Shown here piece by piece: positions 35,711-44,335 of a stretch of 64,000 nucleotides of DNA. The notes beneath the pieces are model-generated. The model had not been told where the DNA came from. It worked only from the letters and a program-made list of their open reading frames with translations, and made no database searches. The stretch is taken from contig NZ_JACGVC010000049.1 in NCBI RefSeq assembly GCF_014077005.1, positions 186,001 to 250,000 of the forward strand. The letters are read 5' to 3'. Each line of letters starts with the position of its first letter. Position 1 is the first letter of the stretch. The DNA comes from Colwellia sp. MB3u-45. Lineage in GTDB: Bacteria > Pseudomonadota > Gammaproteobacteria > Enterobacterales > Alteromonadaceae. The translations under genes and the position numbers were made by a program.

Positions 35711-37681
35711 ATGTTTAAAACTACACTTAATTTATTACGACCTTTTGTCTTATTTTTCTTACTATTAATGTTGACACTTTTCATTTCTAGACTGGGCTTA
35801 GGTCTATGGCAAATTCAGCGATTCGATACGTTTAATAGCTTTCTAACCTTATTTTTAAATGGTTTTAGAATCGACTTAAGCGCATTAGGCTATTTATTAA
35901 TTTTACCTGCCATAGTCCATCCATGGTTTATGATTTCCGGTTATCAAAAAATATGGCTAAAAGTATTAAAGGTACTATTTTTCTTCATTTTTATCAGTGT
36001 ATTATTTTTTGAATTAGCCACACCGGCATTTATTCATGAATATGGTTTCAGACCGAATAGACTATTCATTGAATACTTAGCTTATCCTAATGAAGTAATG
36101 AAAATGTTATTCAACGGTCACTTATTTACCTTAGTTATGGTTCTCACCTTAATACTCATTCCAGGTAAATTGTTTTGGCACCTGTTAGCTAAACTGATCA
36201 ATACAAACCAACCTCGACGTTCGGTATCGTTTAAGTCAGCGACTCTTTCATTTGTTACTTTATTTGTCGTACTTGTGCTGTGTGCCAGAGGCACTGTTGG
36301 ACATCGGCCAATAAATCCGTCGTTAGTTTATTTTTCTACCGATCCCTTAATAAATTCGTTAACACTAAATTCTATCTATAGTGTTGCTCATGCCTATAAA
36401 CAGTTAGGTAATGAAAAAAATGCCTCAAAGCTTTATGGTGAAATGGCCACTGAAAAAGTCATTGCCATTGTGCAACAAGAAACAGGTTTAGCACCACAAG
36501 CATTTACCCATCTCATTCAACCCTCTTTGGCTTCTCGCGCACCTACTTATCAAGGTAAAGCTAAGAACTTGGTTATTATCTTAGAAGAAAGTTTAGGCGC
36601 TCAGTTTGTCTCATCGTTGGGCGGGCTTCCTCTTAGTCCTGAAATTAATAAATTAAATAATGAAGGCTGGGCCTTTAAAAATTTATATGCCACAGGTACA
36701 CGTTCTGTTAGAGGCATTGAAGCCGTAATTACCGGTTTTACACCAACACCTGCTAGAGCAGTAGTTAAACTTGATAAATCACAGCATGGCTTCTTCACTA
36801 TTGCGAGTTTACTTGCCAAACATAATTACACCACACAATTTATTTACGGCGGCGAAAGTCATTTTGACAACATGAAGAGTTTTTTCTTGGGCAACGGCTT
36901 TAGTGATATTGTTGATTTTAACGATATTCAAAACCCTGAGTTTATTGGCTCGTGGGGAGCCAGTGATGAAGATTTATTCAAGCAAGCCCATATTGAATTG
37001 ACCAAGTTAAACAATAGCGACAAGCCCTTTTTTAGTTTTATTTTTTCGTCTAGTAATCATGACCCTTTTGAAATTCCACCAGGCGTTATAACCCCTATTG
37101 AGTATACAGCAGAGCAACTAAGCCAATATGATGAGAAGGAGTTATTACGTCACAAAGCTATCCAATATGCCGACTATGCCTTAGGTAAATTTATCACTAA
37201 AGCAAAGCAACAGCCTTATTGGCAAGATACTATATTTTTGGTGGTTGCCGATCATGATGCCAGAGCATTTGGCAGTGATCTTGTGCCCATCAAAAACTTT
37301 CATATTCCGGGTGTTATTCTCAATTCATCAAAGCAGCAGTTTTCTGACGAAAGAGTTGTCAGTCAAATTGATTTAGCGCCAACACTTTTGTCGTTAATGG
37401 GCGTGACAAATCATTCGCCTATGCTGGGCCATGATTTAACCAAACCACAAAGTTCAGGGCGAGCTATGATGCAATATGCTGAAAATTTTGCTTATATGGA
37501 AGACGATGAAGTGACGATACTACAACCACAAAAAGATCCGATGAATTTCAGTTATGATTTTGATGAAAAAAAACTAACGCCAACAACGCTTAATCAAACA
37601 TTGTCTGAAGTCGCTTTAGCCCATGCTTTATGGGGTAGTTTAGCTTATGAACATGAATGGTATGCCAGTGAATATGATTAA
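35711..37681 (+). CDS. LTA-synthase-family (MdoB-like) phosphotransferase
   Basis: 656 residues: five N-terminal membrane helices (to about 190) and a periplasmic sulfatase-type domain. Conserved segments are LVIILEESLGAQ (metal ligand Glu), YATGTRSVRGIEAVITG (nucleophile Thr), FSFIFSSSNHDPFEIP and LVVADHDARAFG (metal ligands). Proteins of this family move phosphoglycerol or similar groups from phospholipid onto envelope glycans. In Gram-negatives the known example is OpgB/MdoB on osmoregulated glucans; the acceptor here is unknown. The shared operator with eptA suggests a parallel envelope modification under the same regulator. Confidence 0.88.
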   Translation: MFKTTLNLLRPFVLFFLLLMLTLFISRLGLGLWQIQRFDTFNSFLTLFLNGFRIDLSALGYLLILPAIVHPWFMISGYQKIWLKVLKVLFFFIFISVLFFELATPAFIHEYGFRPNRLFIEYLAYPNEVMKMLFNGHLFTLVMVLTLILIPGKLFWHLLAKLINTNQPRRSVSFKSATLSFVTLFVVLVLCARGTVGHRPINPSLVYFSTDPLINSLTLNSIYSVAHAYKQLGNEKNASKLYGEMATEKVIAIVQQETGLAPQAFTHLIQPSLASRAPTYQGKAKNLVIILEESLGAQFVSSLGGLPLSPEINKLNNEGWAFKNLYATGTRSVRGIEAVITGFTPTPARAVVKLDKSQHGFFTIASLLAKHNYTTQFIYGGESHFDNMKSFFLGNGFSDIVDFNDIQNPEFIGSWGASDEDLFKQAHIELTKLNNSDKPFFSFIFSSSNHDPFEIPPGVITPIEYTAEQLSQYDEKELLRHKAIQYADYALGKFITKAKQQPYWQDTIFLVVADHDARAFGSDLVPIKNFHIPGVILNSSKQQFSDERVVSQIDLAPTLLSLMGVTNHSPMLGHDLTKPQSSGRAMMQYAENFAYMEDDEVTILQPQKDPMNFSYDFDEKKLTPTTLNQTLSEVALAHALWGSLAYEHEWYASEYD

Positions 37682-37783
37682 TAGCTTGTCATATCTACTA
37701 TCAGTAAAAATTCAGCCACTACTGCTGATGCGTTACCAAAGCGACAAGATGTTCTACAAGCGAGTAGCTAGTTTTAAATGTTT

Positions 37784-37849
37784 ATACTTTAAACCTTTAC
37801 GTTAATGCTTTAAATTTTGATGCTTTAAACCTTGATATTTTAAACATAG
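37784..37849. repeat. Short 15-bp tandem repeats
   Basis: Four imperfect copies of a 15-bp unit with core CTTTAAA: at 37784, 37805, 37820 and 37835. The last three are directly adjacent. Non-coding, between two converging genes. Confidence 0.75.
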
Positions 37850-37870
37850 CGGCTTTAAGAGTGCGACAGA

Positions 37871-37898
37871 CGCTAAGCCCAATATTTATGGCTTAGCG
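37871..37898. terminator. Hairpin between converging genes
   Basis: 9-bp stem CGCTAAGCC / GGCTTAGCG with a 10-nt loop. It sits between the LTA-synthase-like gene (plus) and the YbdG-like gene (minus). No T-run on either side, so termination is a guess. Confidence 0.55.
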
Positions 37899-37960
37899 TA
37901 AAACCTGTTAGTTTAACTGTTCAGCAGCTTTACAGTTTAAAAGATCATAAAATTATCAAG

Positions 37961-39238
37961 CTAGTGCTTCGCCAATGACCTAATATCATTCCCGGTCGGT
38001 GACTCATGCACTCTCAGTGAAAAAGCGGGTAACACCGCAATAACATGATCGAAAATATCTGACTGAATGTCCTCGTAAGCATTCCAGTTTGTTGTGTTGG
38101 TAAAAGCATAAATTTCAATGGGCAAACCATCACTTGTTGACTCTAGCTGCCTAACAATCAAGGTCATTCCTTGATGAATATCAGGATGGTTTTGCAAAAA
38201 TGACACCAGATACTTTCTAAAAGTACCAACGTTGGTTAGTCGCCGGCCATTTTGCATTACTGTCATATCAGTTTTTTTATCCGTATTTTCTTTTTCAATT
38301 TCTGGCACCGTATGCGTTATATACTCGCTGAGTAAATGCGCCTTTTTCAATTCAGCTAGTTGCTCTTTATCTAAGAAACAGACACTGCTCATTTCTAGAT
38401 GAATACTTCGTTTTATTCTTCTACCACCCGCTTCAGACATGCCGCGCCAGTTTTTAAATGAGTCTGAAATAAGTGCATAGGTAGGAATAGTGGTAATCGT
38501 TTTGTCCCAATTTCTTACTTTTACCGTTGTTAAAGCAATGTCTATCACATCACCGTCTGCACCATACTTTGGCATTTCAAGCCAATCTCCCACTGCCAGC
38601 ATATTATTAGCTGAGAGCTGTATGCCGGCAACTAAGCCCAAGATAGGATCTTTAAATACTAACAACATTACGGCAGACAATGCGCCCAAGCCACTCAGTA
38701 AAATAAGGGGTGATTTGTCCATCAGCAACGACACCGCTAAAATACACGTTAACATACTGACAACAAGCTTAACGGTTTGCAAAAGACCTCTTAACGGAAA
38801 GTGCGCCTGACTTGTACGTCTATCTGAAAGCGCTTGCAAAATGTCTAAAAAGGTAAACAACGACAACAAAGAAAATAAGATTATCCACTGGTCGGTAACG
38901 ACTTCAGCAAGATGTAATAAGCTGCTCCCTTTCGCTAATAAAAGCTTGGCTTGAACCACCACAATGGCGCCTTGCAGTGTCAACGAAAGTCGCTTCGCCA
39001 GGCGCTGAAATAAATCTAAGGTTAAATTTTTGGCCTGTGGCTGGTCGATAGTTTCAAACTTGCCCTTGATAAAATGCTTGGCTGAGACCTTAATAATATA
39101 ATGTAATACTAAGGTAAATGTGATTATCCATAAAATGACTAAAATGTCGTACCACACAAAGACATTACCCGGCATATTGTGCTCAAGCCAGGCCACCAAA
39201 AATTCTCGCAAATGTGTTCTTGTTTCGGTCATTATCAT
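37961..39238 (-). CDS. MscS-family mechanosensitive channel, YbdG type
   Basis: 425 residues with five or so membrane helices (to about residue 190), then the MscS beta domain with GLVAGIQLSANNMLAVGDWL and VRNWDKTITTIPTYALISDS, as in E. coli YbdG (miniconductance, 415 residues). It also contains the YbdG-specific insertion with GGRRIKRSIHLEMSSVCF and ends near VLPAFSLRVHESPTG. Two ATGs are possible (39238 and 39232); the AAGGA site fits the second slightly better. It protects against osmotic downshift or takes part in osmosensing. Confidence 0.9.
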   Translation of the reverse strand: MIMTETRTHLREFLVAWLEHNMPGNVFVWYDILVILWIITFTLVLHYIIKVSAKHFIKGKFETIDQPQAKNLTLDLFQRLAKRLSLTLQGAIVVVQAKLLLAKGSSLLHLAEVVTDQWIILFSLLSLFTFLDILQALSDRRTSQAHFPLRGLLQTVKLVVSMLTCILAVSLLMDKSPLILLSGLGALSAVMLLVFKDPILGLVAGIQLSANNMLAVGDWLEMPKYGADGDVIDIALTTVKVRNWDKTITTIPTYALISDSFKNWRGMSEAGGRRIKRSIHLEMSSVCFLDKEQLAELKKAHLLSEYITHTVPEIEKENTDKKTDMTVMQNGRRLTNVGTFRKYLVSFLQNHPDIHQGMTLIVRQLESTSDGLPIEIYAFTNTTNWNAYEDIQSDIFDHVIAVLPAFSLRVHESPTGNDIRSLAKH

Positions 39239-39644
39239 TTGTCCTTAAATGTTATTTGAGACATGTTGTTATATGTTGCGTAATGGCAGACACTGAAATA
39301 ACCAAAAATATCAAAGTTTGTTGTGCGAAATGAGTAAAATTAAGAACTTATCGCCACTTTACTGCTAACTGTCAATTAGAGCCATTTATACAAAAACTGA
39401 TTAAGCGAAAACAGAAGCAGAGTTTATAAAACCTAGAAGGGGTTGAGTAATGTGCACTAAATCCATTTAGGCGAAAACTGTGTAACAAAAAATACAAAAT
39501 ATCCTATGTCGATAAAGTCACCACAAAGACGAATAGAAACAAGCACAAACCTAAAAGTTAACTACCTAAATCACAAAAAAATCAACTAAAGCAAGTGGCG
39601 ATAGTCAAATGTTTTTTGTACTTGTTTAATTTCTTATTCGGTTT
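39239..39644. other. Non-coding stretch with an 11-bp distant inverted repeat
   Basis: No supported gene. TATCGCCACTT (39349-39359) and its exact complement AAGTGGCGATA (39593-39603) bracket about 230 bp. They may be ends of a small mobile remnant, or chance. The YbdG promoter should lie near 39250-39320. Confidence 0.4.
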
Positions 39645-39986
39645 TTACTCACCTACATGAATTTTTAGCAAAACTTCACTGCCATCTAAATTTTTAACTA
39701 GCAATGATAATACTTCACCTGTTTCTTTATCCATTATTTTTTTGGCTTTATCCGCTGGGCAGCCTGGGATTTTGCAACCATCAAGTTCAAGAACTAATTG
39801 ACCAACTTTAACTCCAGCTTTTTCTGCTGGAGATCCAGAATTAACTTTATCAATTTTAAACTCGGTTATTTCAGGACTAAAGAATCCATCAACTGACACG
39901 CCTGCGGCAATCCCAATTTTACCTTCTGCGAAAGCAGTAAATGGTAAAAACAAACTAATTAATATAATCTTCCTAATTGAATTCAA
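39645..39986 (-). CDS. Small secreted PDZ-domain protein
   Basis: 113 residues: signal peptide (about 1-20, ISLFLPFTAFAEG) and then a single PDZ-like domain, seen in FKIDKVNSGSPAEKAGVKVG and QLVLELDGCKIPGCPADKAK. Two cysteines (in DGCKIPGC) could form a disulfide in the periplasm. No protease domain is present. PDZ-only periplasmic proteins usually bind peptide tails or partner proteins; no partner is evident here. It lies 190 bp from another small secreted gene on the same strand. Confidence 0.75.
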   Translation of the reverse strand: MNSIRKIILISLFLPFTAFAEGKIGIAAGVSVDGFFSPEITEFKIDKVNSGSPAEKAGVKVGQLVLELDGCKIPGCPADKAKKIMDKETGEVLSLLVKNLDGSEVLLKIHVGE

Positions 39987-40175
39987 AAGCCTTACTCCTT
40001 TAAAAACCTAACGAGCTTGTAGAATAACTCGTTTATTATGAATTCCCCCTAAAAATTGGGGTACCAAATGCATTACCTATATCGAATAAATCGCCTACAG
40101 CACGATACAGGAACACCAAAATTTAGTGATTTCGGCTGAATTAGTTACTCTACAGTCTCAACACCTTGCTATGTG

Positions 40176-40667
40176 CTAAAACTGATAACCTAGCTGAAGA
40201 AAAGAACCATATCGTCCGTCATACTCAGCATTAGTGGCATGAAAAGATATCCCAAAAGTAGCACCTGATTTATTTATACCATTCATAAAGTAGGTATAGC
40301 TTACACCTGCCCCATAGTAGTTATTTTTATGGAATGAATATTGATTATTTTTGAAGGTAGCATACCTCTCCTCACCCAACATGCCGGCATAAATACCAAA
40401 GCCATGATTGTTTGTTTCAAAGTCAAATAAGTCTGCTGTAACCCAACCGACACCAAACCCGCATTCAGCACCACTAATGGAGCCATATGCGGTGCAACCA
40501 GCTGAAAAATATTTAAAATCGTTTTTTGAAACCAGTGCGATATTTGCACCTATACCAATATACATAGCACCCATACCAAGGCCGACAGAGTAATTTTTAG
40601 TTTGACTATTTTCTTCAGCAAAACAACCAAGAGACAGCATAGGTAAGAGTAAAATTAATTTGTTCAA
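40176..40667 (-). CDS. Small outer-membrane beta-barrel-like protein
   Basis: 163 residues with a signal peptide (about 1-17, LLLPMLSLGCFAEE) and a Gly/Tyr-rich mature part of alternating beta strands (YSVGLGMGAMYIGIGANIAL, NYYGAGVSYTYF), ending SFLQLGYQF. A terminal phenylalanine is the usual outer-membrane assembly signal. The cysteine at about residue 15 lies in LSLGCFA, which could instead be a lipobox. No specific family is recognised. It is near the decayed IS3 element, but its base composition is like its neighbours. Confidence 0.7.
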   Translation of the reverse strand: MNKLILLLPMLSLGCFAEENSQTKNYSVGLGMGAMYIGIGANIALVSKNDFKYFSAGCTAYGSISGAECGFGVGWVTADLFDFETNNHGFGIYAGMLGEERYATFKNNQYSFHKNNYYGAGVSYTYFMNGINKSGATFGISFHATNAEYDGRYGSFLQLGYQF

Positions 40668-40941
40668 AGTATATCCTTATTTTGAATGATAATTACGAAT
40701 GCCAAAGTGACATTTGCACATAACAGCTTATTATGGGTAGTCTTACTAACCCCGCAGCATAATTAACACTTTATTTACACTAATATCCCATACTTACAAG
40801 GTATTAGAAACAATTAACACAAAGAATATAATACTAATGAGGAGATTAATAAGACGTCCTACTACTCACCTCTCTTAGCAGAAGAAAAATAAAACACTTT
40901 ATATTCATATAGTTAAATTATTTACTTTAATCATATCCCGC
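40668..40941. other. Non-coding stretch left of the IS element
   Basis: AT-rich, no supported gene. It would hold the promoter of the small barrel-like gene (minus). I see no clear target-site duplication at the IS border. Confidence 0.4.
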
Positions 40942-41006
40942 TGTGACAGGATAGTTGTCGCCTCAATTAATTTTATAAATAAACAGGGTGCGGTAAGTTA
41001 ACGTTC

Positions 41007-41494
41007 GTGGATTATCAAAGGTATTCAAGTCAATTTAAAGAAGCAATATTAAACAAACTAAGTAAAAGTGGTTTGTCGATCAGAAAGTTTGCAGCGCAAG
41101 AGATTATTAACCTCTCAACCCTGTATAGTTGGCAAAAGCAATTCAATACATCAGGTTTAAAAGTGTCAAAAGTGAGTTCGTCAGATAAATGGTCAAGCGA
41201 AAAAAAGTTTGCAGTTGTGCTCGAAACATCCACACTATCTGAGATTGATTTAAGTGAATATTTTCGAACCAACGGCTTGTATCACGAGTAAATAAAAGCC
41301 TGGAAGCAAGATTTTATTGTGGGTAGCGCAAAAAAAGAACAAAGAGTACCCCAGAGAAAAAAGCAGATAAACAACGTATTAGAGCATTAGAGCGCGAGTT
41401 GCGCAGAAAAGAAAAGGCCTTAGCAGAAGCTGCCGCATTACTCGTATTAGGAAAAAGGTTCGATGCCTATTGGAAGGAAAAAGAGGACAGCTAA
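41007..41494 (+). pseudogene. IS3-family transposase OrfA (stop codon and frameshift)
   Basis: Begins with a helix-turn-helix part (YSSQFKEAILNKLSKSG, LYSWQKQF) and reads to ...GLYHE, where a TAA at 41292 replaces the CAA (Gln) expected from the family pattern. The same frame then continues IKAWKQDF. Near 41357-41363 the frame shifts by -1 within an A-run, after which ERELRRKEKALAEAAALLVL, the family signature, continues to a stop at 41494. The A-run contains A AAA AAG, a classic slippery heptamer, but the simplest reading is loss of one A. Confidence 0.8.
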
Positions 41495-42535
41495 TTACGC
41501 TGACCAAGAGGCAAAGATATGCACAACTGATTAGCAAAGCAGTGGCGTCAGGTGCGATGCAAGATATGGCATGTGAAGTTATTGGCTTATCAGCAAGAAC
41601 GCTACAGCGTTGGCGTATTGATGGTGCTATTGATGTAGATAAAAGGCCAGCATCCATTAGGCCAGAGCCGCAGAACAAGCTAAGTGCTAAAGAACGCCAA
41701 ACTGTTATTGATGTTTGTAATAGTAACGAATTTGCCTCATTACCGCCAAGCACAGATTGTGCCTATTCTGGCTGATAGAAGCGAGTATTTAGCATCAGAA
41801 TCGAGTTTTTATCGGATATTAAAAGCGAAGGACATGCTACACCACCGAGGTAAAGCAAAACCTAGAAATAGCCATACAAAACCAACAAGTTACACCGCTA
41901 AAAAAGAAAACGAGGTGTGGAGCTGGGATATTAGTTATTTACCGACGTCAGTCATTGATCAGCACTATTATTTGTACATGATAGAAGATATTTACAGCCG
42001 AAAAATAGTGGGTTGGGAAGTTCATTACAATGAAACAGGTGAACAGGCGGCAGAGTTGCTTCAACGCAGTGTATGGTCAGAGAAATGCCTGAAGAAAGAC
42101 TTAGTGTTGCACTCAGATAATGGTGCGCCGATGAAAAGTCTGACGATGCGGGCTAATATGTACGATTTAGGCGTTATTACCTCGCGAAGTCGCCCAAGGG
42201 TAAGTAACGATAATCCGTATTCAGAATCGCTATTTAGAACAGTAAAGTACCACCCACGCTGGCCTTCTGAGGGTTTTAAATCCTTAGATGGAGCACGACA
42301 ATGGGTAAAATCGTTTGTTTACTGGTACAACAATGAACATCGCCATAGCAGGATCAAGTTTGTTACGCCAAACCAAAGGCATAAAGGTTTTGATGTTGAT
42401 ATATTAGCGAAACGAAAAGTGTTGTATCAACAGAAAAGAAATGAGCATCCTGAGCGATGGTCGAAAGAAGAGAGAAACTGGCAGCCAATGGGTGCTGTGG
42501 AGTTAAATCCAGAGCAACACAAAGAAGCTGCTTAA
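41470..42535 (+). pseudogene. IS3-family transposase OrfB (frameshifted DDE integrase)
   Basis: Starts at TTG 41470 overlapping orfA. It reads RQRYAQLISKAVASGAMQDM and then FASLPPS, where one extra A near 41752 changes frame; the rest continues as QIVPILADRSEYLASESSFY. The rve integrase core is whole after that point, with catalytic D, D and E in WSWDISYLP, LHSDNGAP and NPYSESLFR. It ends QHKEAA at 42535. One repaired base would restore the whole OrfB, so decay is recent. Confidence 0.82.
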
Positions 42536-42543
42536 AAATTTAG

Positions 42544-42578
42544 GCACCAACTACCTTGAAAAACACCGTAGTTGGTGC
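42544..42578 (+). terminator. Hairpin at the right end of the IS element
   Basis: 11-bp perfect stem GCACCAACTAC / GTAGTTGGTGC with a 13-nt loop. The left arm is in the right terminal repeat of the IS; the right arm reaches just past the predicted border. It may end transposase transcripts or be a remnant of a second repeat end. Confidence 0.55.
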
Positions 42579-42685
42579 TTATATATACAATGAACTTTGC
42601 ACGTAGATGCTAGAGGTTACGTTCATAATTTCAAAGAAATGGATTCAAAGGAATTATAAATTAATTTTTAAACCTTGCTTAATAC

Positions 42686-42701
42686 TGTCGCGATTTTTGC
42701 T
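42686..42701 (+). promoter_or_regulatory. Weak sigma-54-like promoter before the PEP-CTERM gene
   Basis: TGTCGCG-N4-TTGCT compared with the consensus TGGCACG-N4-TTGCT. Spacing is right and the -12 element is perfect, but one of the two invariant G residues of the -24 element is T. It lies 90 bp upstream of the coding region. Low confidence. Confidence 0.3.
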
Positions 42702-42791
42702 AATTTGTTTAAGTCAGTACGTTGCAATGCCTAATATGTAGTATTTCTCACTGTTTTCATTGTTGAATTACAACTTAAAAGGAATAGTTCT

Positions 42792-43631
42792 ATGATATTT
42801 AAAAATATGTCACTATTGATAGCACTTGTACTGGGCATAAATTTTTCAGCAACAGCTGGGCCCATTATATTGGCAGGTACCGATGCCGATGACCATGGTA
42901 GTGCAACTGCTACTGCAAATTCATTAGGATGGTTTTTTATGCAACGTGTGCTGGAAAACTTAGCGGCGAGTGCTTCACTTACAAATGGGCACTTGAATCT
43001 TGTGAATCTAGGTAGTTCCGGTGGTGAGGCTCAAGCAGCTGCAACCTCAGCATTCGGCTTTTCTACTTTAAATGGTGCTGGTTGGAGCTTTACTAATATT
43101 GATGGAGATGCAGCCATAACAAATTACTTTAACGGTATTGGTGCAGTTAACATCAACAATACGGGTATTGTGATGATGGACTCTGGTGGTAATGTATCAG
43201 GCGGCTCATCAGTATCTGAAAGAGCATTATTTACGGCAAATGCTCTTTTAATTGACACTTTTCTTGGTTCGGGTGGCGGGCTGTTTAGTCAATCTAATGG
43301 CTATGGTTGGGTAAGTGCATTACTGCCTACTTTAACTGTCATTGGTGGTGGAGGAAATGGAGCATTATTAACTGCAGCAGGCAACACTGCGTTTCCAGGG
43401 CTAACTAATGCCGACTTACTTGCAGGTCCACGTCATAATCGGTTTGATAATGTAGGGGCTTTATCTATTCTTGCCACTGATGGTAGTGGTGATGCACTAA
43501 TTATTGGAACAAGCGGAGGCTCTATTCTGATTCCAGATCCAATAAGCACCGTGCCTGAACCGTCTGCACTTGCTATATTTGCATTGGGCTTAATGGGGTT
43601 AGCATCACGACGATTTAAAAAGCAGTCTTGA
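42792..43631 (+). CDS. PEP-CTERM-anchored secreted protein
   Basis: 279 residues: signal peptide (about 1-22, NFSATAG), a Gly/Ser/Ala/Asn-rich mature domain (IILAGTDADDHG, LVNLGSSGGEAQ, GGNGALLTAAGNTAFPG) and a C-terminal PEP-CTERM sorting signal VPEPSALAIFALGLMGLASR followed by RFKKQS. The PEP motif, hydrophobic helix and basic tail are all textbook. PEP-CTERM proteins are cut and processed by exosortase (EpsH/XrtA), usually encoded with exopolysaccharide genes; none is in this window. The function of the mature domain is unknown. A terminator follows. Confidence 0.88.
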   Translation: MIFKNMSLLIALVLGINFSATAGPIILAGTDADDHGSATATANSLGWFFMQRVLENLAASASLTNGHLNLVNLGSSGGEAQAAATSAFGFSTLNGAGWSFTNIDGDAAITNYFNGIGAVNINNTGIVMMDSGGNVSGGSSVSERALFTANALLIDTFLGSGGGLFSQSNGYGWVSALLPTLTVIGGGGNGALLTAAGNTAFPGLTNADLLAGPRHNRFDNVGALSILATDGSGDALIIGTSGGSILIPDPISTVPEPSALAIFALGLMGLASRRFKKQS

Positions 43632-43731
43632 ACTGGTTTTTATTGTCGATAATTAATACGACAGTAGACCTAAGTTAATTAAGATTTAAACTATTCGTCC
43701 TGTGTTGTCCTTAATTTAAAAAATAATATCA

Positions 43732-43763
43732 AAAAGCATCACCATTTCGGTTGATGTTTTTTT
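43732..43763 (+). terminator. Intrinsic terminator of the PEP-CTERM gene
   Basis: A-run, stem GCATCA.CC / GG.TGATGT with short loop, then TTTTTTT. It is about 100 bp past the stop codon. Confidence 0.7.
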
Positions 43764-44335
43764 ATTTCAAAAAGCATTCCCTATCAGTCATAAACGTCAG
43801 AGGATTATTATAAATATTAATCCATAAAAATATCTTCGCAGAAAAGTTAGCTATGTCAATTCAATCTGCAATGACTGCTATTGAATCAAACATAAAAGTT
43901 TAATTTAATTGTATGTGGTTTCTGAACCTTAGCTACTAATTGCCTCCCTAACAATTAGTAGCTAAAAACTTAACTCGCACATATTTACATTCAGTTCATA
44001 CATAAAGGGGAGCAATTAATATCACTGATAAATTTTCGGGTTTAATCGATTCATCAATCCATGCTTGCTAGAAAGTATTCGCCCTATTATTTGTACTATG
44101 CATGACAGCATTCAAACTGAAAAAACCTATTCGCATTGAATAAAAAGAGAATTAACATAATTAATGAATAACAATAAAACAAATATTCAAGACGGTTTTT
44201 GGTTAAAACGCCTAACTCATGACACTAAAATAATGAATTTGTTAATAAAAAACCATGATGAATAGCCCAAGTATTAGGGATATTACCCTCATGGTTAACC
44301 ACGTTAGAGCATAAGTTGCGCCTGATTTGATAAAT
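43764..44335. other. Non-coding accessory stretch with two hairpins
   Basis: No firm gene. A 16-codon reading frame MSIQSAMTAIESNIKV (43853-43903) resembles the start of some small motility-associated proteins and may be a remnant. A perfect 14-bp hairpin follows at 43929-43965. Another imperfect hairpin, outer arms AACCATGA (44251) and TCATGGTT (44289), lies before the GFA gene's 3' end. Confidence 0.4.
43929..43965. repeat. Perfect 14-bp inverted repeat
   Basis: Arms TTAGCTACTAATTG and CAATTAGTAGCTAA with a 9-nt spacer. It comes 26 bp after the short MSIQSAM reading frame. No T-run follows, though AAAAC does on the plus strand. Confidence 0.8.

Larger units (their letters stand above)
40942..42565 (+). 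mobile_element. Decayed IS3-family insertion sequence
   Basis: About 1.6 kb with orfA and orfB of an IS3-type element in one direction. Candidate ends begin TGT and end ACA. The terminal regions match as imperfect inverted repeats, with TAGTTG.CGCCT at the left (from 40952) and its counterpart AGGCACCAACTA at the right (from 42542), 15 of 21 positions identical. No certain 3-bp target duplication is visible, so the exact borders are tentative. A nonsense change and two single-base indels in the coding parts show that this copy is inactive. Confidence 0.82.

Noticed and set aside
40008-40040. AACGAG / CTCGTT hairpin with CCTAAC that recalls an integron attC site, beside small secreted genes
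   Set aside because: The matching GTTRRRY core is missing, the two small genes are on the minus strand with their own leaders, and no integrase is seen.
41357-41363. A AAA AAG heptamer as programmed frameshift in orfA
   Set aside because: The normal frameshift of IS3 elements is at the orfA/orfB junction, not inside the OrfA coiled coil. With a nonsense change and another indel in the same element, single-base loss is the simpler explanation. It remains noted in the pseudogene entry.
44164-44265. 33-codon frame MNNNKTNIQDGFWLKRLTHD...
   Set aside because: Weak ribosome-binding site, no known family, and the frame overlaps a hairpin arm; likely chance.
44209-44310. GCCTAAC ... GTTAGAG with internal dyads, attC-like
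   Set aside because: The last core base does not fit GTTRRRY, internal pairing is poor, and no cassette array or integrase is nearby.
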